Of a stretch of 64,000 bases of DNA, positions 24,930-36,000 are shown in pieces; position 1 is the stretch's first letter, and every line of letters begins with the position of its first letter. Under the pieces are notes generated by a model, which did no database searches, was not told the DNA's origin, and was given only the letters and a program-made list of their open reading frames with translations. This DNA comes from Phalacrocorax aristotelis (lineage: Eukaryota > Chordata > Aves > Suliformes > Phalacrocoracidae), in the NCBI RefSeq assembly GCF_949628215.1, contig NC_134276.1, positions 67,992,233 to 68,056,232 on the forward strand, given 5' to 3'. A program made the translations under genes and the position numbers.

Positions 24930-27900
24930 GTTTTCTGTACCATACAACTTTATTTCAAATTCACATCTTTCTAGGCAACGTATCCAAAATATTTGACTCA
25001 AGAGTACCTTTAGACTGTAAATATTCTAAAACAAGGCATCGAGCCTTTCCTATCTCGAAACAAAACTTAAGTTTTAGCTCATGTTGTAAAAAGTAACCAT
25101 GTGGAATGTGACAAAGTCATAATGTGAAATCAAAGTGCTTTAGTCCCATAGCGCAGACAGACACTAGTGGTTATCTAGCCATTTGTCAATACATGTCAAA
25201 CACCAACAGAGATGTTTGCTCTGTTGCACCCCACCTTGCAAAGACCTTTGGACCATTATGGTGAAATTTCATTAATTGAGAGCTAAACAGTATAAGTGGA
25301 CTAACCGTTTCACTTTGATACTTCAAATACTAAGTTATAAATGAGGCATTTTTTACCCTTTTTCAACTGTATTATGCAAGATAAAACTATATTCCAGTTA
25401 GTCTTTTAAGATCCAAAGTGTGCTGCAGTCCAAATCCCAAAGCATTGAAATTCTCAAACTATTTCCTCAGACCCCAACAGCTAACTAAGACTCAGTATTT
25501 TTGCGCAATTCTCTGTTATTTGCACATGAAGAGATAAACACTTCACCCAACAGTTCATGTGAAAGAACTATAAACTCTCGAAGCAGAAAGTTAGTTTAAT
25601 AAGGTTTGGGCATAGGTAGTTGCATGGAATACGCGGTCAATTCAGAAGTGGCCGTGCCAAAGAAGGCTCATGTTGAAAGTGTTCAGTCAGAAAGCTTCCT
25701 TTCTACAGAAGTCCAAAAAGCTATTTATCTTCCACAGTGGAGGAAGTTTAAGACTTAGGCATTTAACTATTTTCTCTGTTACAAAAGCATTAGCTCTACA
25801 GTACAATTCAAATGATTAGTATTTCCCTGCCCCGCTTTCAGACACCCCATATTTGTACAAGTTTACAGCTTGAATGGGAAGGGCTGAGGGGAAATTTCTG
25901 GTCCTGTCCCACAGATGTAAAGACAACGTGCTTTGCAAGACTGATTTTATCCATCACATTTGTGGCAACCAACCCAAAAGGAAGGCACATGGAATCTATA
26001 ATAATAGAGCTTATAAATTATAAACGAAAACTGAACCTCTGTATAATTTCTAGTCTTTTGCACAGAAGTAATGACCAGCACCTATGCAGAGATTCAATTT
26101 CTTTTTCACGTAACTTTTCCCAGAAATAGTTAACAGTTGCTTGCATGCCTGTCTATGCAAATACTGTCATTTATTAGGTTTTGACACGAAGTGCAGAAGT
26201 TGGTAATTTATCCACACGGGAAGACTGAAACCAATGAATTGCCAGCAGTCCCTTCCTCTGTCGCTACAAGAAACGTAAACCACCAGCAACAGCTACAGAC
26301 AGCTGTAACTCTGAAAGTGCACAACTCCCAGCAGCAGCTTCCCTGTGAGGTGTTCTAGAGCTTGTGGCATGCATTTAATCAGTGTCTCAAATTTGGATTT
26401 TAACATGCCAAAGCCTGTCACTTTTGGTTAGTTACCAGCCAGACATGCACATACATTCTGAGGAAGCCAACTTGAAACATGCTTTGACAAACGTTGCACT
26501 GAAATTGGCCGTACCTTAGCTTTTAAGCACAGATGAGCTTCTACCTTGAGCAGCATTCAGGATCCAGGGTCAGCTCAATACCTCATTCTTAAGGAAAGCC
26601 GAGTCTGGATACAGATCTGCCTCCTAGATTTCACTGGAATTGCTACCTTTAAAGCAGAGAAACAAGATTCAAGGTTTCTGAAAGCTTTAGCAGACGGATA
26701 GGCTCATCAATCAGATTAAGACTTACTAGCTTGTTGAACAACAGTTCAAAGCCTTGGTTATCACTTCTCTAGAAATATAGGCTTAAACGAACTCAAATAC
26801 CATTGCTGTCACTTAGCCAGAATATGGCATTATACTGGTTTCACTCAGGATGATAAACAGGGATAGAGTTTCAGAGTTGTGTGTGAATTCACCTTTCCTC
26901 ACCCTTTTTTTTTTTTTTCTTCCCTATTTCTGCACAAAGTCAGTTGAAGGGGTTGGCACACAAGTTACTAGCGAACACTGACCTGTAGCTATTGCATTAC
27001 AGGACCACATTAGAGTCTCATGAGGATTTCATGCAATGGTGTCTGTGCTCTTTTCTAAAAGAGAACGACTTCCACAGGTAGCACATACAACACAACTTTC
27101 TGATTTTAAATGCAGTGAGTTACACAAACAACATTAACAAGAATTGACCAGACTCAATAACTGGAGCTGTGCTAGGTCTGGCACTTGAGAATTCACAGTG
27201 ATTAAAATAAAATTGCTTTGCCTAAGAGAAGACATAAGATACCAAATATATAAAAAGACTCTTTGCTTCCATTATCTTGTATTAGTATTCCAACAGCAAT
27301 AAGCAAGCTCAGTAGTACCTCAGATGACAGAGACTTGTGCACGTGGTTAACTTCATTCATTGCTTGCAGTGCAATGGATTTTTTTTTAATATATTCACGA
27401 TGTCAAATGAGGCAAATCTCAATGCATAAAGTCAACATAGGCTCAAGTCTTTGCTGGACTGAAGCTTGGATTCTGAGAGTAAACTGTTATCTACCGTCTC
27501 ATTTTGGGTACCCAACTCCACATTGTGCCAGGTGGTATTGCTGTTAAAGAGAAACTTAGAAGTATACTTGCATATTACTGAGGTGTTCTGACAGAGCAAG
27601 TTGGTTAAAAGTAGTTTATAGTACCAGTTGAAAATATAAGAGTACAGCGTTTGCACTTTTCTTTCCCCCACTCAACTCGCTAATGCTAGCAGATCCACTA
27701 ACACAGGTTTTCGATCCCGAAGCCTGCCTTTAGAGAGGAAGGAGCAGAGCTTTTGAACACCCCAGCATTTGCCAGTGCACCCACTGCCTCTCATTTCAGC
27801 ACTGAGGGCCCAGCCAAAGCAACTGCTCTCAGGAGTCGCGAGCCACCAGAGCCCCATCGACCCACTGGGCTCACTGACCCCACCGAGCTGAGCTAAAGGA

Positions 27901-28034
27901 AGATACTCGGGACCCATCTCCCTGGAGTACATGAGTCTAGATGAGCAGCCACTTGTACCTGCCTCACCTTCTGCGCTACACCCTAGGGCACTTTGGTCCA
28001 CGCCCCCACCTCCCAGACCTCCTGCTCCCTGGCC
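24930..28034 (-). other. SOWAHC: Probable 3' UTR of SOWAHC
   Basis: This roughly 3.1-kb AT-rich stretch follows the SOWAHC stop on the minus strand and has no competing gene. Candidate poly(A) hexamers on the minus strand (TTTATT on plus) occur at 26170-26175, 24949-24954 and 24684-24689. I favour the one at 24949-24954 as the distal end because the sequence beyond it on the minus strand is moderately GU-rich. The true end and any alternative short form cannot be fixed without RNA data. Confidence 0.45.
24949..24954 (-). promoter_or_regulatory. Candidate distal SOWAHC poly(A) signal
   Basis: AATAAA on the minus strand about 3.1 kb past the SOWAHC stop. Competing hexamers exist at 26170-26175 and 24684-24689, so the choice among them is tentative. 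Confidence 0.4.
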
Positions 28035-29624
28035 TTATCCAAAGACATTGGACTTCGGCCTGAGCTTGAATGATGCTTTCAGGGATTTCTCCTCGTGCTC
28101 TTCTTCTTCGGTGTCACCGCGAAAGGAGGGCGTGTTGTGGATGATCTGAGTCCTGAAGCGGATCTTATTAAGCCGAGGCTTCATCCGCCCGCTGCTGGAG
28201 GCTTTCCTGGTCATCTCCTTGCCCTTGCCTGGCACCGCTGCCCCTTCAGTGCCCTCAGCTTCCTCCCCAGCGCTGTGATGGTGGTGGTGGTGGTGGTGGG
28301 AGAGCCGGTAGCTCATGAGGTTGGAGGGCAACACCTTGGAGAGCCTCCAGCGCCCACTCCCATTGCCAGCAGCCCCTTCCTCCTCCTCCTCCTCCTCCAG
28401 GGCCCCCACAAGGCTCCGCATATCCCCCGAGGTGCCCTGGTGCAGGTACTGCGCAGCCTTACGCCCGCTGTAGTCGCGGATGTCCACATCAGCGTCATAC
28501 GCTCCTACCAGCAGCTTCACAACTTCGGCGTGGCCGTGCATGGCGGCTATGTGCAGCGCGGTGTGCCCACCACTGGTGCGGGCATTGATGTCTACGGGCA
28601 GCTGGTGCCGCTGGGCAAAGTTGACCAGCGTGGCCAGCAGCTCCTGCCGCCCGTGCTTGGCAGCCCAGTGCAGCACCGTGAAGCCGGTGATGAAGTCCCG
28701 CTTGCAGAGCAGCGCCGGCTCACAGCTCAGCAGCCCCTCCAAGCTCTCCCACCGCCCGTCCGAGGCCGACAACATCCAGGCGTGCTCCAGGGGGTCCAGA
28801 GCCACGGCGCCAGTGGTGCTCCCCTCCTCCTCGGCGGACGACGAGGCCACCGAGGCGCTGTCCGAGTCGCGACCGCGGGTCCCCCCGGGTGGGGCGCCGC
28901 GTTTCAGCTGGGGCGAGCCGCCCCGCGCTGCCTCCCGCAGGCTCCTGCGGCCGCCCCCTTGCGCCGCCGCCCCGGGGGCGACCCCCGCCGCACCCGCCGC
29001 CCCCTCCACCGCCGGAGGAGGAGGAGGAGGAGGAGGAGGAGGAGGAGGAGGAGGAGGAGGCGGCGGCGGCGGCCGCCCCGGGCCCGCCGCTACCCTAGCC
29101 TCCTCGCCGCCTCCGCCGCGCCCGGGCAGCGGCCCCCGCCGGGACCCCTTCCGCTGGCCTCCGCACGCCACCGGGCTCGGCCGGGGCGGCTCGCCCCGCC
29201 GCCCCGCCGGCTGAGGGCGGCTGCCGGCATCGTCGCTCGCTGCCGGCGGTGGTGGTGGTAGGGGCGGCGGCGGCGCCCCCTCAGCGCCTGCCCGCGGGGA
29301 GGGCGGCGGGCTCGGCCGCTCCGCGTTGTCCGCCGCTGCCGCCGCCTCCTCCCCGGGGCTCAGGGGGGCGGCGGCAGGCTCCGGGGCGCAGTACCGGCGG
29401 CGGAGGTGCACGTACTTGACGCCGGTGCCGGGCTCCTGGCGCACGGTGGCCACGGCGTTGACCACCTCCTTGAAGCGGTGGCGGGCGGCGGCGCGGCGGC
29501 CGGGCTCCGGGGGGCTGACCCAGTCCCGGAAATGCTCCAGCAGCTCGGCGTTGGGCGCCCGCCCGCCCCGCGCCGCCAGGAACCGCACCACCGACTCTTG
29601 CCGCAGCTCCCCCGGTTCCTCCAT
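28035..29624 (-). CDS. SOWAHC: Sosondowah ankyrin repeat domain protein C, intronless
   Basis: This single-exon gene encodes 529 residues, close to the roughly 525 of the human protein, which is also intronless. Residues 1-80 form the conserved SOWAH N-terminal module, with ESVVRFLAARGG near the start and FKEVVNAVATV then KYVHLRRRYC after it. A low-complexity Pro/Ala/Gly-rich middle holds about 20 consecutive prolines (codons 29013-29072). Two ankyrin repeats span about residues 312-393 (TVLHWAAKHG, TALHIAAMHG). An acidic Glu run, an eight-His run and the family ending KLRPKSNVFG follow. I start at the ATG at 29624 rather than the open frame's earlier codon, 44 codons upstream, because the SOWAH domain begins directly after it and the context is strong (G at -3 and +4). 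Molecular function is poorly known; the ankyrin repeats suggest a protein-binding adaptor. Divergent from SEPTIN10 as in human. Confidence 0.93.
   Translation of the reverse strand: MEEPGELRQESVVRFLAARGGRAPNAELLEHFRDWVSPPEPGRRAAARHRFKEVVNAVATVRQEPGTGVKYVHLRRRYCAPEPAAAPLSPGEEAAAAADNAERPSPPPSPRAGAEGAPPPPLPPPPPAASDDAGSRPQPAGRRGEPPRPSPVACGGQRKGSRRGPLPGRGGGGEEARVAAGPGRPPPPPPPPPPPPPPPPPPPPAVEGAAGAAGVAPGAAAQGGGRRSLREAARGGSPQLKRGAPPGGTRGRDSDSASVASSSAEEEGSTTGAVALDPLEHAWMLSASDGRWESLEGLLSCEPALLCKRDFITGFTVLHWAAKHGRQELLATLVNFAQRHQLPVDINARTSGGHTALHIAAMHGHAEVVKLLVGAYDADVDIRDYSGRKAAQYLHQGTSGDMRSLVGALEEEEEEEGAAGNGSGRWRLSKVLPSNLMSYRLSHHHHHHHHSAGEEAEGTEGAAVPGKGKEMTRKASSSGRMKPRLNKIRFRTQIIHNTPSFRGDTEEEEHEEKSLKASFKLRPKSNVFG
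28276..28299 (-). repeat. Poly-histidine codon tract in SOWAHC
   Basis: Eight consecutive His codons (GTG on the plus strand) lie between the ankyrin region and the C-terminus. This is a trinucleotide repeat within coding sequence. Confidence 0.85.
29013..29072 (-). repeat. Poly-proline trinucleotide tract in SOWAHC
   Basis: Twenty consecutive Pro codons, mostly CCT with CCG at both ends, appear as a GGA/CGG repeat on the plus strand. The purity of the CCT core indicates recent slippage expansion, so length is likely to vary between individuals or species. Confidence 0.9.
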
Positions 29625-30012
29625 CACCGCCCCTGACCCATCGCGTCGCGCCGCTGCTCCTCGCTGCTGCGGAGCCGCTGCTGCCCGAGCCCCTCCTCCG
29701 GGCGGCGGCATTCCCCGGCAATCACTGCCGCGGCGGTGGCGGCGGGGCCGCGCCACCCTCCGGCCGGGAGGGGCCGGCGCGGTCGCTCCACCGCCGCCAG
29801 CGCCCGCCTCAGCGGCAGCGGGGCGGTCACCGGCCCCTCCCCGCGTGGGGCCGCCGTGGCTCCGCCCGCCCGCCCGCGCGCTCGCGCGCTCGCGCGTGAC
29901 ACCGCCTCAGCCGGCGGCCGAGAGCGCCCCGTCACGGCGGCGGGTGGGTGCGCGCCCTCTGCCCTCGGCGGCCGCTCCGTCCGCGCCGTTCCCTGCCTCG
30001 CCTGGCGGGGCT
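29625..30012. promoter_or_regulatory. Shared bidirectional promoter of SOWAHC and SEPTIN10
   Basis: Only 388 bp separate the two divergent start codons, and all of it is CpG-dense with GC boxes, for example around 29860-29875. A CGTGAC at 29895-29900 and an inverted GTCACG at 29931-29936 resemble CRE or E-box half-sites. No TATA box is evident, which fits dispersed initiation from a CpG island. Both 5' UTRs must lie in this gap unless an upstream non-coding exon exists. Confidence 0.75.
29876..29897. repeat. GCGCGCTC tandem repeat in the promoter core
   Basis: An 8-bp unit is repeated about 2.75 times in near-alternating purine-pyrimidine order. It could adopt Z-DNA or bind CpG-recognising factors. 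It is roughly two thirds of the way from the SOWAHC start towards the SEPTIN10 start. Confidence 0.8.
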
Positions 30013-30042
30013 ATGGCCACTTCCAGTCCCGGTCGGCAGCCG
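30013..30042 (+). CDS. SEPTIN10: SEPTIN10 exon 1 (coding part)
   Basis: The ATG has G at -3 and +4, encodes [10 protein letters not shown] and ends at a consensus GTAAGT donor in phase 0, which joins exon 2 in frame. It lies inside the CpG island where a first exon is expected. The N-terminus is the least conserved part of the family, so this exon rests on position and splice signal rather than similarity. Confidence 0.6.
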
Positions 30043-33000
30043 GTAAGTTCCCTCCGCTGTGAGGGAGCCGGGAGGGGAGCTTCGCCGGCCGTTAGCCGTG
30101 GTGGTGGCTGTTGGAGAGCCCCTGCGCCGGCGGTACCCGGTGGTAGGTGTCACCCCGGCGCGGCTGAGGGGACGGGCCCGGCAGCATCGACACCGGGGGG
30201 GAGGGAGGGCGGCCGGCGGTGATACCGTGCGGGGCGGTGGAAGCGCCGCCGGTACCGAGCGGTGCCGGCGAAGGGGGTCGGAGGGCGGCACCGGGTCCCT
30301 CCTGGGTCGGCCTCAGCGCGGGGCTCGGCGGGGAGTGCGGGCTTTAGGTCGGCGAGTGAAGCGGAGCCTTGGCACGGCGTTTGCCTCCCGGATTTGCCAG
30401 GCTTTTAAAAAACCTTGTCGTTGAAGGGCCTGGTTTTCAGGTGTCGCCTTTAAGAGGACTCACCGCAGCTTACGGCCCACTTCCAGTCATAGGTTGTAGC
30501 GCTGAATCTCGGCTGTCGAAGAAATGCTTTTCTAGTGCATAACGGTAAAGCCGGCAGCTTTATGCTTTGAAGGCATTGAACCCATCCATGCGTTAGTGCT
30601 GGAGCATTAGTTCCCTTTTTGAGCACGGAATAAAGCAATTCATTTATCACTCGAGTTTTCTGCCATGTTTTACATCTCAGCAATACAAAGCACAGACGGG
30701 TTCTAGAAGTAACGTGGCGTGAGAGGAATTGGGGGGAAAATCTTCCACCCCAGCCGTGTAGTTAGCTACTTTTGCATTTTCTGGTAGCAGGAAGGTAAAG
30801 TACCTGACTCTGTCAGTTCTTGGCTCATTCCTGCTGCTGTGCTCTTACACCTCAGTTACACCAGTGGAGCTGTTCCTGAAGCTGTCCCATGAACTGAAAA
30901 ATGGGAAAACAGCTCTTACTCCTTTGAAGTTTTCTTTCCTTGGAGTGGTTTTCATCTGGGGCAGTGTCTTGCTCCGCTTCTCAACAGGATGCCCGAGAGA
31001 GAGGCACGGGAGCGAGAGAAGGAAGAGGGGCTGCATTGAGTTTGGGTGCTGAAAGAGTTATTTGTGGGGCCATTGTTAGAGCCATCCCAGGGCCCAACCA
31101 TGTGCTGGCCAACCTCAGGCCAAGAGTGAAAGGGCTTCATTCATGTTCCCCTGCTTGCTCACAACTTGACTGTTGAGCATTGCTTGCTTTCTTGTTGGGG
31201 CTCCTGCCCATTTCACACATACTCTCTTTCAGGCCTGTACAAATCCTTTGCAGCTGCAGTATAATGTAGTGCAATGCATTAACTTTATATAAGTTTCCTC
31301 TCTTCATACATAATATGTATATATAGTGAGGTGGAGAATCAGTACTTCACAGCCTGGCTCTCACAGGAGACCATAAAGATGTAGAAAGAAAAGAACCTAA
31401 GAGGCAAAGTAGGAAACACAATACAAACTGATCTTGCTGATTAATGTTTCGTGTGAAGAGTGTAGAGAGATGCAGTAAATCAGGAAAAGTGAGTGAGGGC
31501 AGGACTGAAGGACCACTAAGCAGATAGATTTGGTAAGGGAAGAGAGAGAAGCGTGTACATGGAAGGCCTGACAGAGAATACTGTAAAAACAGAGGTATGA
31601 CATAGTTCTGTACTGGAGGAGGGTGATTTTGTATTAGGTTTGTAAATGTAAATGATGTAAATGTGACGATATAAAATATATTTATATTGACATCAAATAA
31701 CATTTCCTAGTCTGACACATGCTGTATAATTGATGAAGTGTTTCTCACCACATTCTAGGAAAGATTTTGTTTTCGGTTGTTTTACAAGAGATGTAAAATC
31801 ACTCTCAGAATGCTGCCTGACCTTCTGTAAATCTCTTTACAGTCAGACTGCACAAAATCTGAGATGCAAGTATTTAGTACTTCTGAATTTTGAAAATTTG
31901 TCCTCTGGGAAAGTTCTGGCAGCCATTGCCCCTGTACAACAGCAGACAGTGCTTGTTGTTGATTAATTAAAAAGGAGGGGAAAAAAAAAATCCTTGCTGC
32001 AGTGAAAGCGGCCTTCTGATAGCAACCACCATTCTCACATCCAAGACTGGCATTGCTTTCTCATTCTGACAAGGAACATCAACAACAAGGGGCTAATGTG
32101 TTCAAGGGTGAAGAAGTCTGACTGCTCTTCAGGAAACACAGTGCCAAAGCTGCAACAGGCACAGCTGAGCCACCACAGCCAAAGAGGTACATATCTTCCA
32201 AAAGTGACTGCAGTTGTGATATCACCGATAGCAGTGTATTTTTCTGTGTCAAGATCATCTCAGAGCACAGCACCAGATTTCAGTTTCTTTCTTTGCTTTT
32301 CCTTCCTTGAAAATGCACAGGTCAAGAGAGGCCTTTCTGTGCGGTCCACAAAAGCGAACTCTTTCTCCTTCTGTGTAGAAGTAGCTGATCGGTCCTGTCT
32401 GAACCAGCACTGTCGTCATCATCCTTTGCTTGGCACATGGAGTACTAGCTGTGAGGAACTGGTTTCTTTTCTGTCATCACGGCTTGATTCCCCACCTGCT
32501 ACCTCTTGCCCCATCTATCCATAGGCAGCAACGGAGGAGCAGGTACTGCATGCACTAGATTTTCAAGTTACTTAAATGCCTGTCAGTGAAGAGAGGCCTT
32601 AGTGGCATTTACAAATGAATGCGCTGCTGTCTGTGAAATCACCTCATCACAACTGGAAAACCAGCAAAGTGTCTCTGCTTGTTTGTTTTTTCCTAAATAC
32701 CTCAAAATGCAGTCCAGAAGTTGTCTTCAGTAGCAGCCTGCCCCTGTTATCTCTTGACAAGGCTGTCACTTTTTCCTCTGCCCATCCTCGGTGAATTCAG
32801 GGCATTCAAGAAGATTCTGTCCTGCCTCAAGTTTCTTCGGACAGAGACGTAGGGCAAAAATGTCACTTTTTAAAAATTTTTTTAGTTTCCTTCCAATGTC
32901 TCTCTGTATATACATGCATGAAGGAAATCTTGTGGTGACTTATGGTTTAAGGCAACTTCAGCTGTCTTGGGTGTTGAAGTGGCCTAGAAAAGGAAAATGG

Positions 33001-36000
33001 TGCACTGGAATGCTATGTAAGAAGTCATATGAAAGAGATGAGGGAAGAATTCTGGGCTTATGATGTTTAGGTCAGTCCCTAAAAGTTGTCTACTGCTTCT
33101 GTCAGACTGCAGAAATTACCCGATAACTGTGAGTGAAATTGTCAAATGAGTTTTCATTCAATCGTCTTTTGGACAATACTTTTTTTCTACACACCTTTTG
33201 GGGGGAATGTTTTGTTCCATACTTGACTCCTGTGTGTTTCTTTTTATTTTATAGAATAGACTGATGTGTTAATTCCATGTAATTTTTAACTTCCTTACTC
33301 TGCATCTTCATGGACTTTTCTTTGGGTTTTTTCTGCCTCATCCTCATATATTTTCTGTTTTCTTCCGTCTGTTTTTGCCAAGGTTTCTTTTCTGTTCCCT
33401 CTACTCATCCTGTCTGTTCTCTGTATCTCTCTCACACATGTATCGACGTCAAGAGATGTCAATGGTATGCATGCCTACACCACACGTCTACATTTTAGAT
33501 TTTGACTACCCAAAAATGCAAGGTATTTTTCTACTCTCTTTCAAAATCCGTTCAGTTTCCTGCTTACCTCATGTATTAGGCGGCAATAGCAACACTGATA
33601 TTTACTGGATTAATGAATGTCCACACCTGTTCCTGACAGTGGAAAACTCGGGGCTCTGAGCCATGTTTGGGGTGTCCGTGGGCACGTTAATGTGTTGTTG
33701 CCCACCCTTGTGGCAGCAGCCCTCATAGCCCTGAGGAGCTGTCTGCGCCTGGCAGGATTCTCACCTCCTGCCTAAGCACCTGAACACTAATTATTTTTTC
33801 CTTTGAGCTTCGGAGGGCAAATTTCAGTCATCTCTACAAGCAGAGTGGCAAGCTAGTAATTTGCCTGGACTGCAAGTCTGCTTCTGCAGGAAGCTTATGC
33901 AGAGAGGTACAGAGAGATGTAGTCTGAGACTCAGCTTTTGCTGTAGAACGTCCCAGTGTTGTGCAGTTTTAGCCTAAAATAGGTGGTGAATTTAAAAGAT
34001 AACTGATTTTTTTAGTTTGTTTCTGGAAGAAAAACAACCCAATTTTTAAATGTTACTTTTGTTTCAGGCAATGATTTTCCTTTGCACACTGTTACTAAAG
34101 GGCAAGATGACTTTATATAAACCAATATCTTTGATTAACTGAATTTGCAGAAATTCAGATGATTTGGACCATCTCAAGCGATCTATATTTTGTGCTGTTT
34201 TGATGAAAGTATGCGTTCTGAGAAAGCAGTCAGAAACAGGAATTATTTACAGGAGTATTACAGCTGTTGTAGCATTCAGATTACAAGCTTTGAGTTATTC
34301 ACTGAATAAAGTTGGATGAGATGCTGTCTTCAAGCATAATTTAGCTGCTCCATCCAGTGGATACTAATTTGAAAAGACTGGCTAATCTGGTGACTTAATT
34401 GCTTTCAGCATGGTTTGTACTTCTTAATTTTGGAGTTGTCACCATTTTTCTAAACTGATGATATGGTAGTAACTTGTTTTTCACCTGGATGGTATATCAT
34501 TTCTTTGAGAAGAAGTTTTGTGGATTTAATTTCTCTATTTGTTAGCCATAACAGAGTGAAGCTATATGTGGTGATGGCACTGAGGGTGAGATATGTGATG
34601 ATGCCCTTGGAAAATTTCAGGGGGAAAAACATAGGCTATTGCTTTTCTATTAAGAGAATGCTCCGCATGATGTCAGATGGAATGGGTTCAGAAAACAGTA
34701 CTTGCGTAAGGAAGGTGGAGGGAGGTGAGTCTCCAAATGGGAACAGCAGCTGTCAGTCCTGTGATACTTGTTGTGTGGAGAACAGAAGTATCAACATGCA
34801 AGAATGTATGCTTCTAAATCAGCGTGACTGAGAATGTCTCAAGTTGAGCTGCACAACATTTCTTGAAAGTTTTGTACTCTAAATGAAGAGCTTTTTTTAC
34901 AGCACTTTTGGTGAAGCTGGTTCCTGAAGACTCTGTATTGTCCTGGGGCAACTAACTGAGCAGCTTAATAGCAGTTAAAATCCCTTAAAAATTATATATG
35001 TATTTAAAATAGAAATAGATTCTACACCTTTCTGTCTCTAGCTTTTCAAATTTTGCTATTAATATAGTATTGGGTTTTGTATGTGTGTGCACACTACCAG
35101 AAATCTCCTCGATATATGTACTGTGATCAAATCAACTCTGGCCATTTTCTTGAAAGAACATACATAGGCTATGCTTCTGTACTGTTTCTCTGTAAAAAAT
35201 GGGTTTTAAGACCCTGAATTATCTCTTTCTGCTCATCCTTGTTTGCCAGTCTTCAAAACAAGAACCGTAAGACAAGACATTAAAATGTGTTCTCATGAAC
35301 GACAGAAGTAGTATTATTTGTGCTTGAAATTCTTGTTCTCCCCTATCCTGTGTGTTCCCCTGCTGACATTCTCATTGTTGGGTCACACTCAGTTGGTGAA
35401 TGTATGAGGTTTTGAGGGGTGGTTGTTAGTTTTTTTGATTTACCATGTCATTACCTCTGGCAGAACTAGAAAGAGTGATCATGTGGTTAAGGTGCTAAAT
35501 TACATGTGGGGTGAATGAAATTCATGTTCTTGCTCTCTTAGTCTTTCCCTTTATTATCTCAGCTAATATCTTTGTGTCATCTCTGCATGCACAATGTGAA
35601 GATGATATGTCTCTTCCCCCCCGCCCCTCTCAGGACAGCGCTGAAGAAACACAATTTCTCTGTTGCAGAAATTCTTCTAAGCACTAGGTTCTGTAATCTG
35701 TTTCTACAACTTAGCAGGACTTATCTGTCTTGGTTACATTTTTTGTCTTGTGTCTGAAATGACATAGAACTTGCTGTGTACTTTTATATATTTACATTTC
35801 CAGCAAAATGGTTTTAGTTTTCACTCCTGTGTAGTGTCATTAAATTAACGTTTCTGTACTGAAGGAAGATTAAATATGATGTCTTAAAATATCAGCAAAT
35901 TTGAGATGTCTCAGAATATCTTGGCAATTGCATAAATATTTATTGCAGAAACTGTTACCGTCTTTCCTGACTGCAATACATATCCATGAGAAACTTAGAT

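Larger units (their letters stand above)
28400..30420. promoter_or_regulatory. CpG island covering SOWAHC and SEPTIN10 exon 1
   Basis: Composition shifts abruptly from AT-rich flanks to very GC-rich, CpG-dense DNA across the SOWAHC coding region, the inter-gene gap and SEPTIN10 exon 1 with the start of its first intron. Multiple GC boxes (CCGCCC) are present between the start codons. This marks an unmethylated promoter region of housekeeping type. Edges are by eye. Confidence 0.85.

Noticed and set aside
28095-29261. Plus-strand open frame of 388 codons
   Set aside because: It is the antisense shadow of SOWAHC. Its length results from GC-rich DNA with few stop codons, and its arginine-rich block is the complement of the proline tract.
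29625-29756. Upstream in-frame extension of SOWAHC by 44 codons
   Set aside because: The extra residues are low-complexity Arg/Ala/Gly/Pro, and the conserved SOWAH domain begins right at the internal ATG (29624), which has good initiation context.
29326-30222. Plus-strand open frame of 298 codons across the promoter
   Set aside because: CpG-island composition depletes stop codons; it overlaps SOWAHC antisense and the SEPTIN10 start in another frame and shows no domain.
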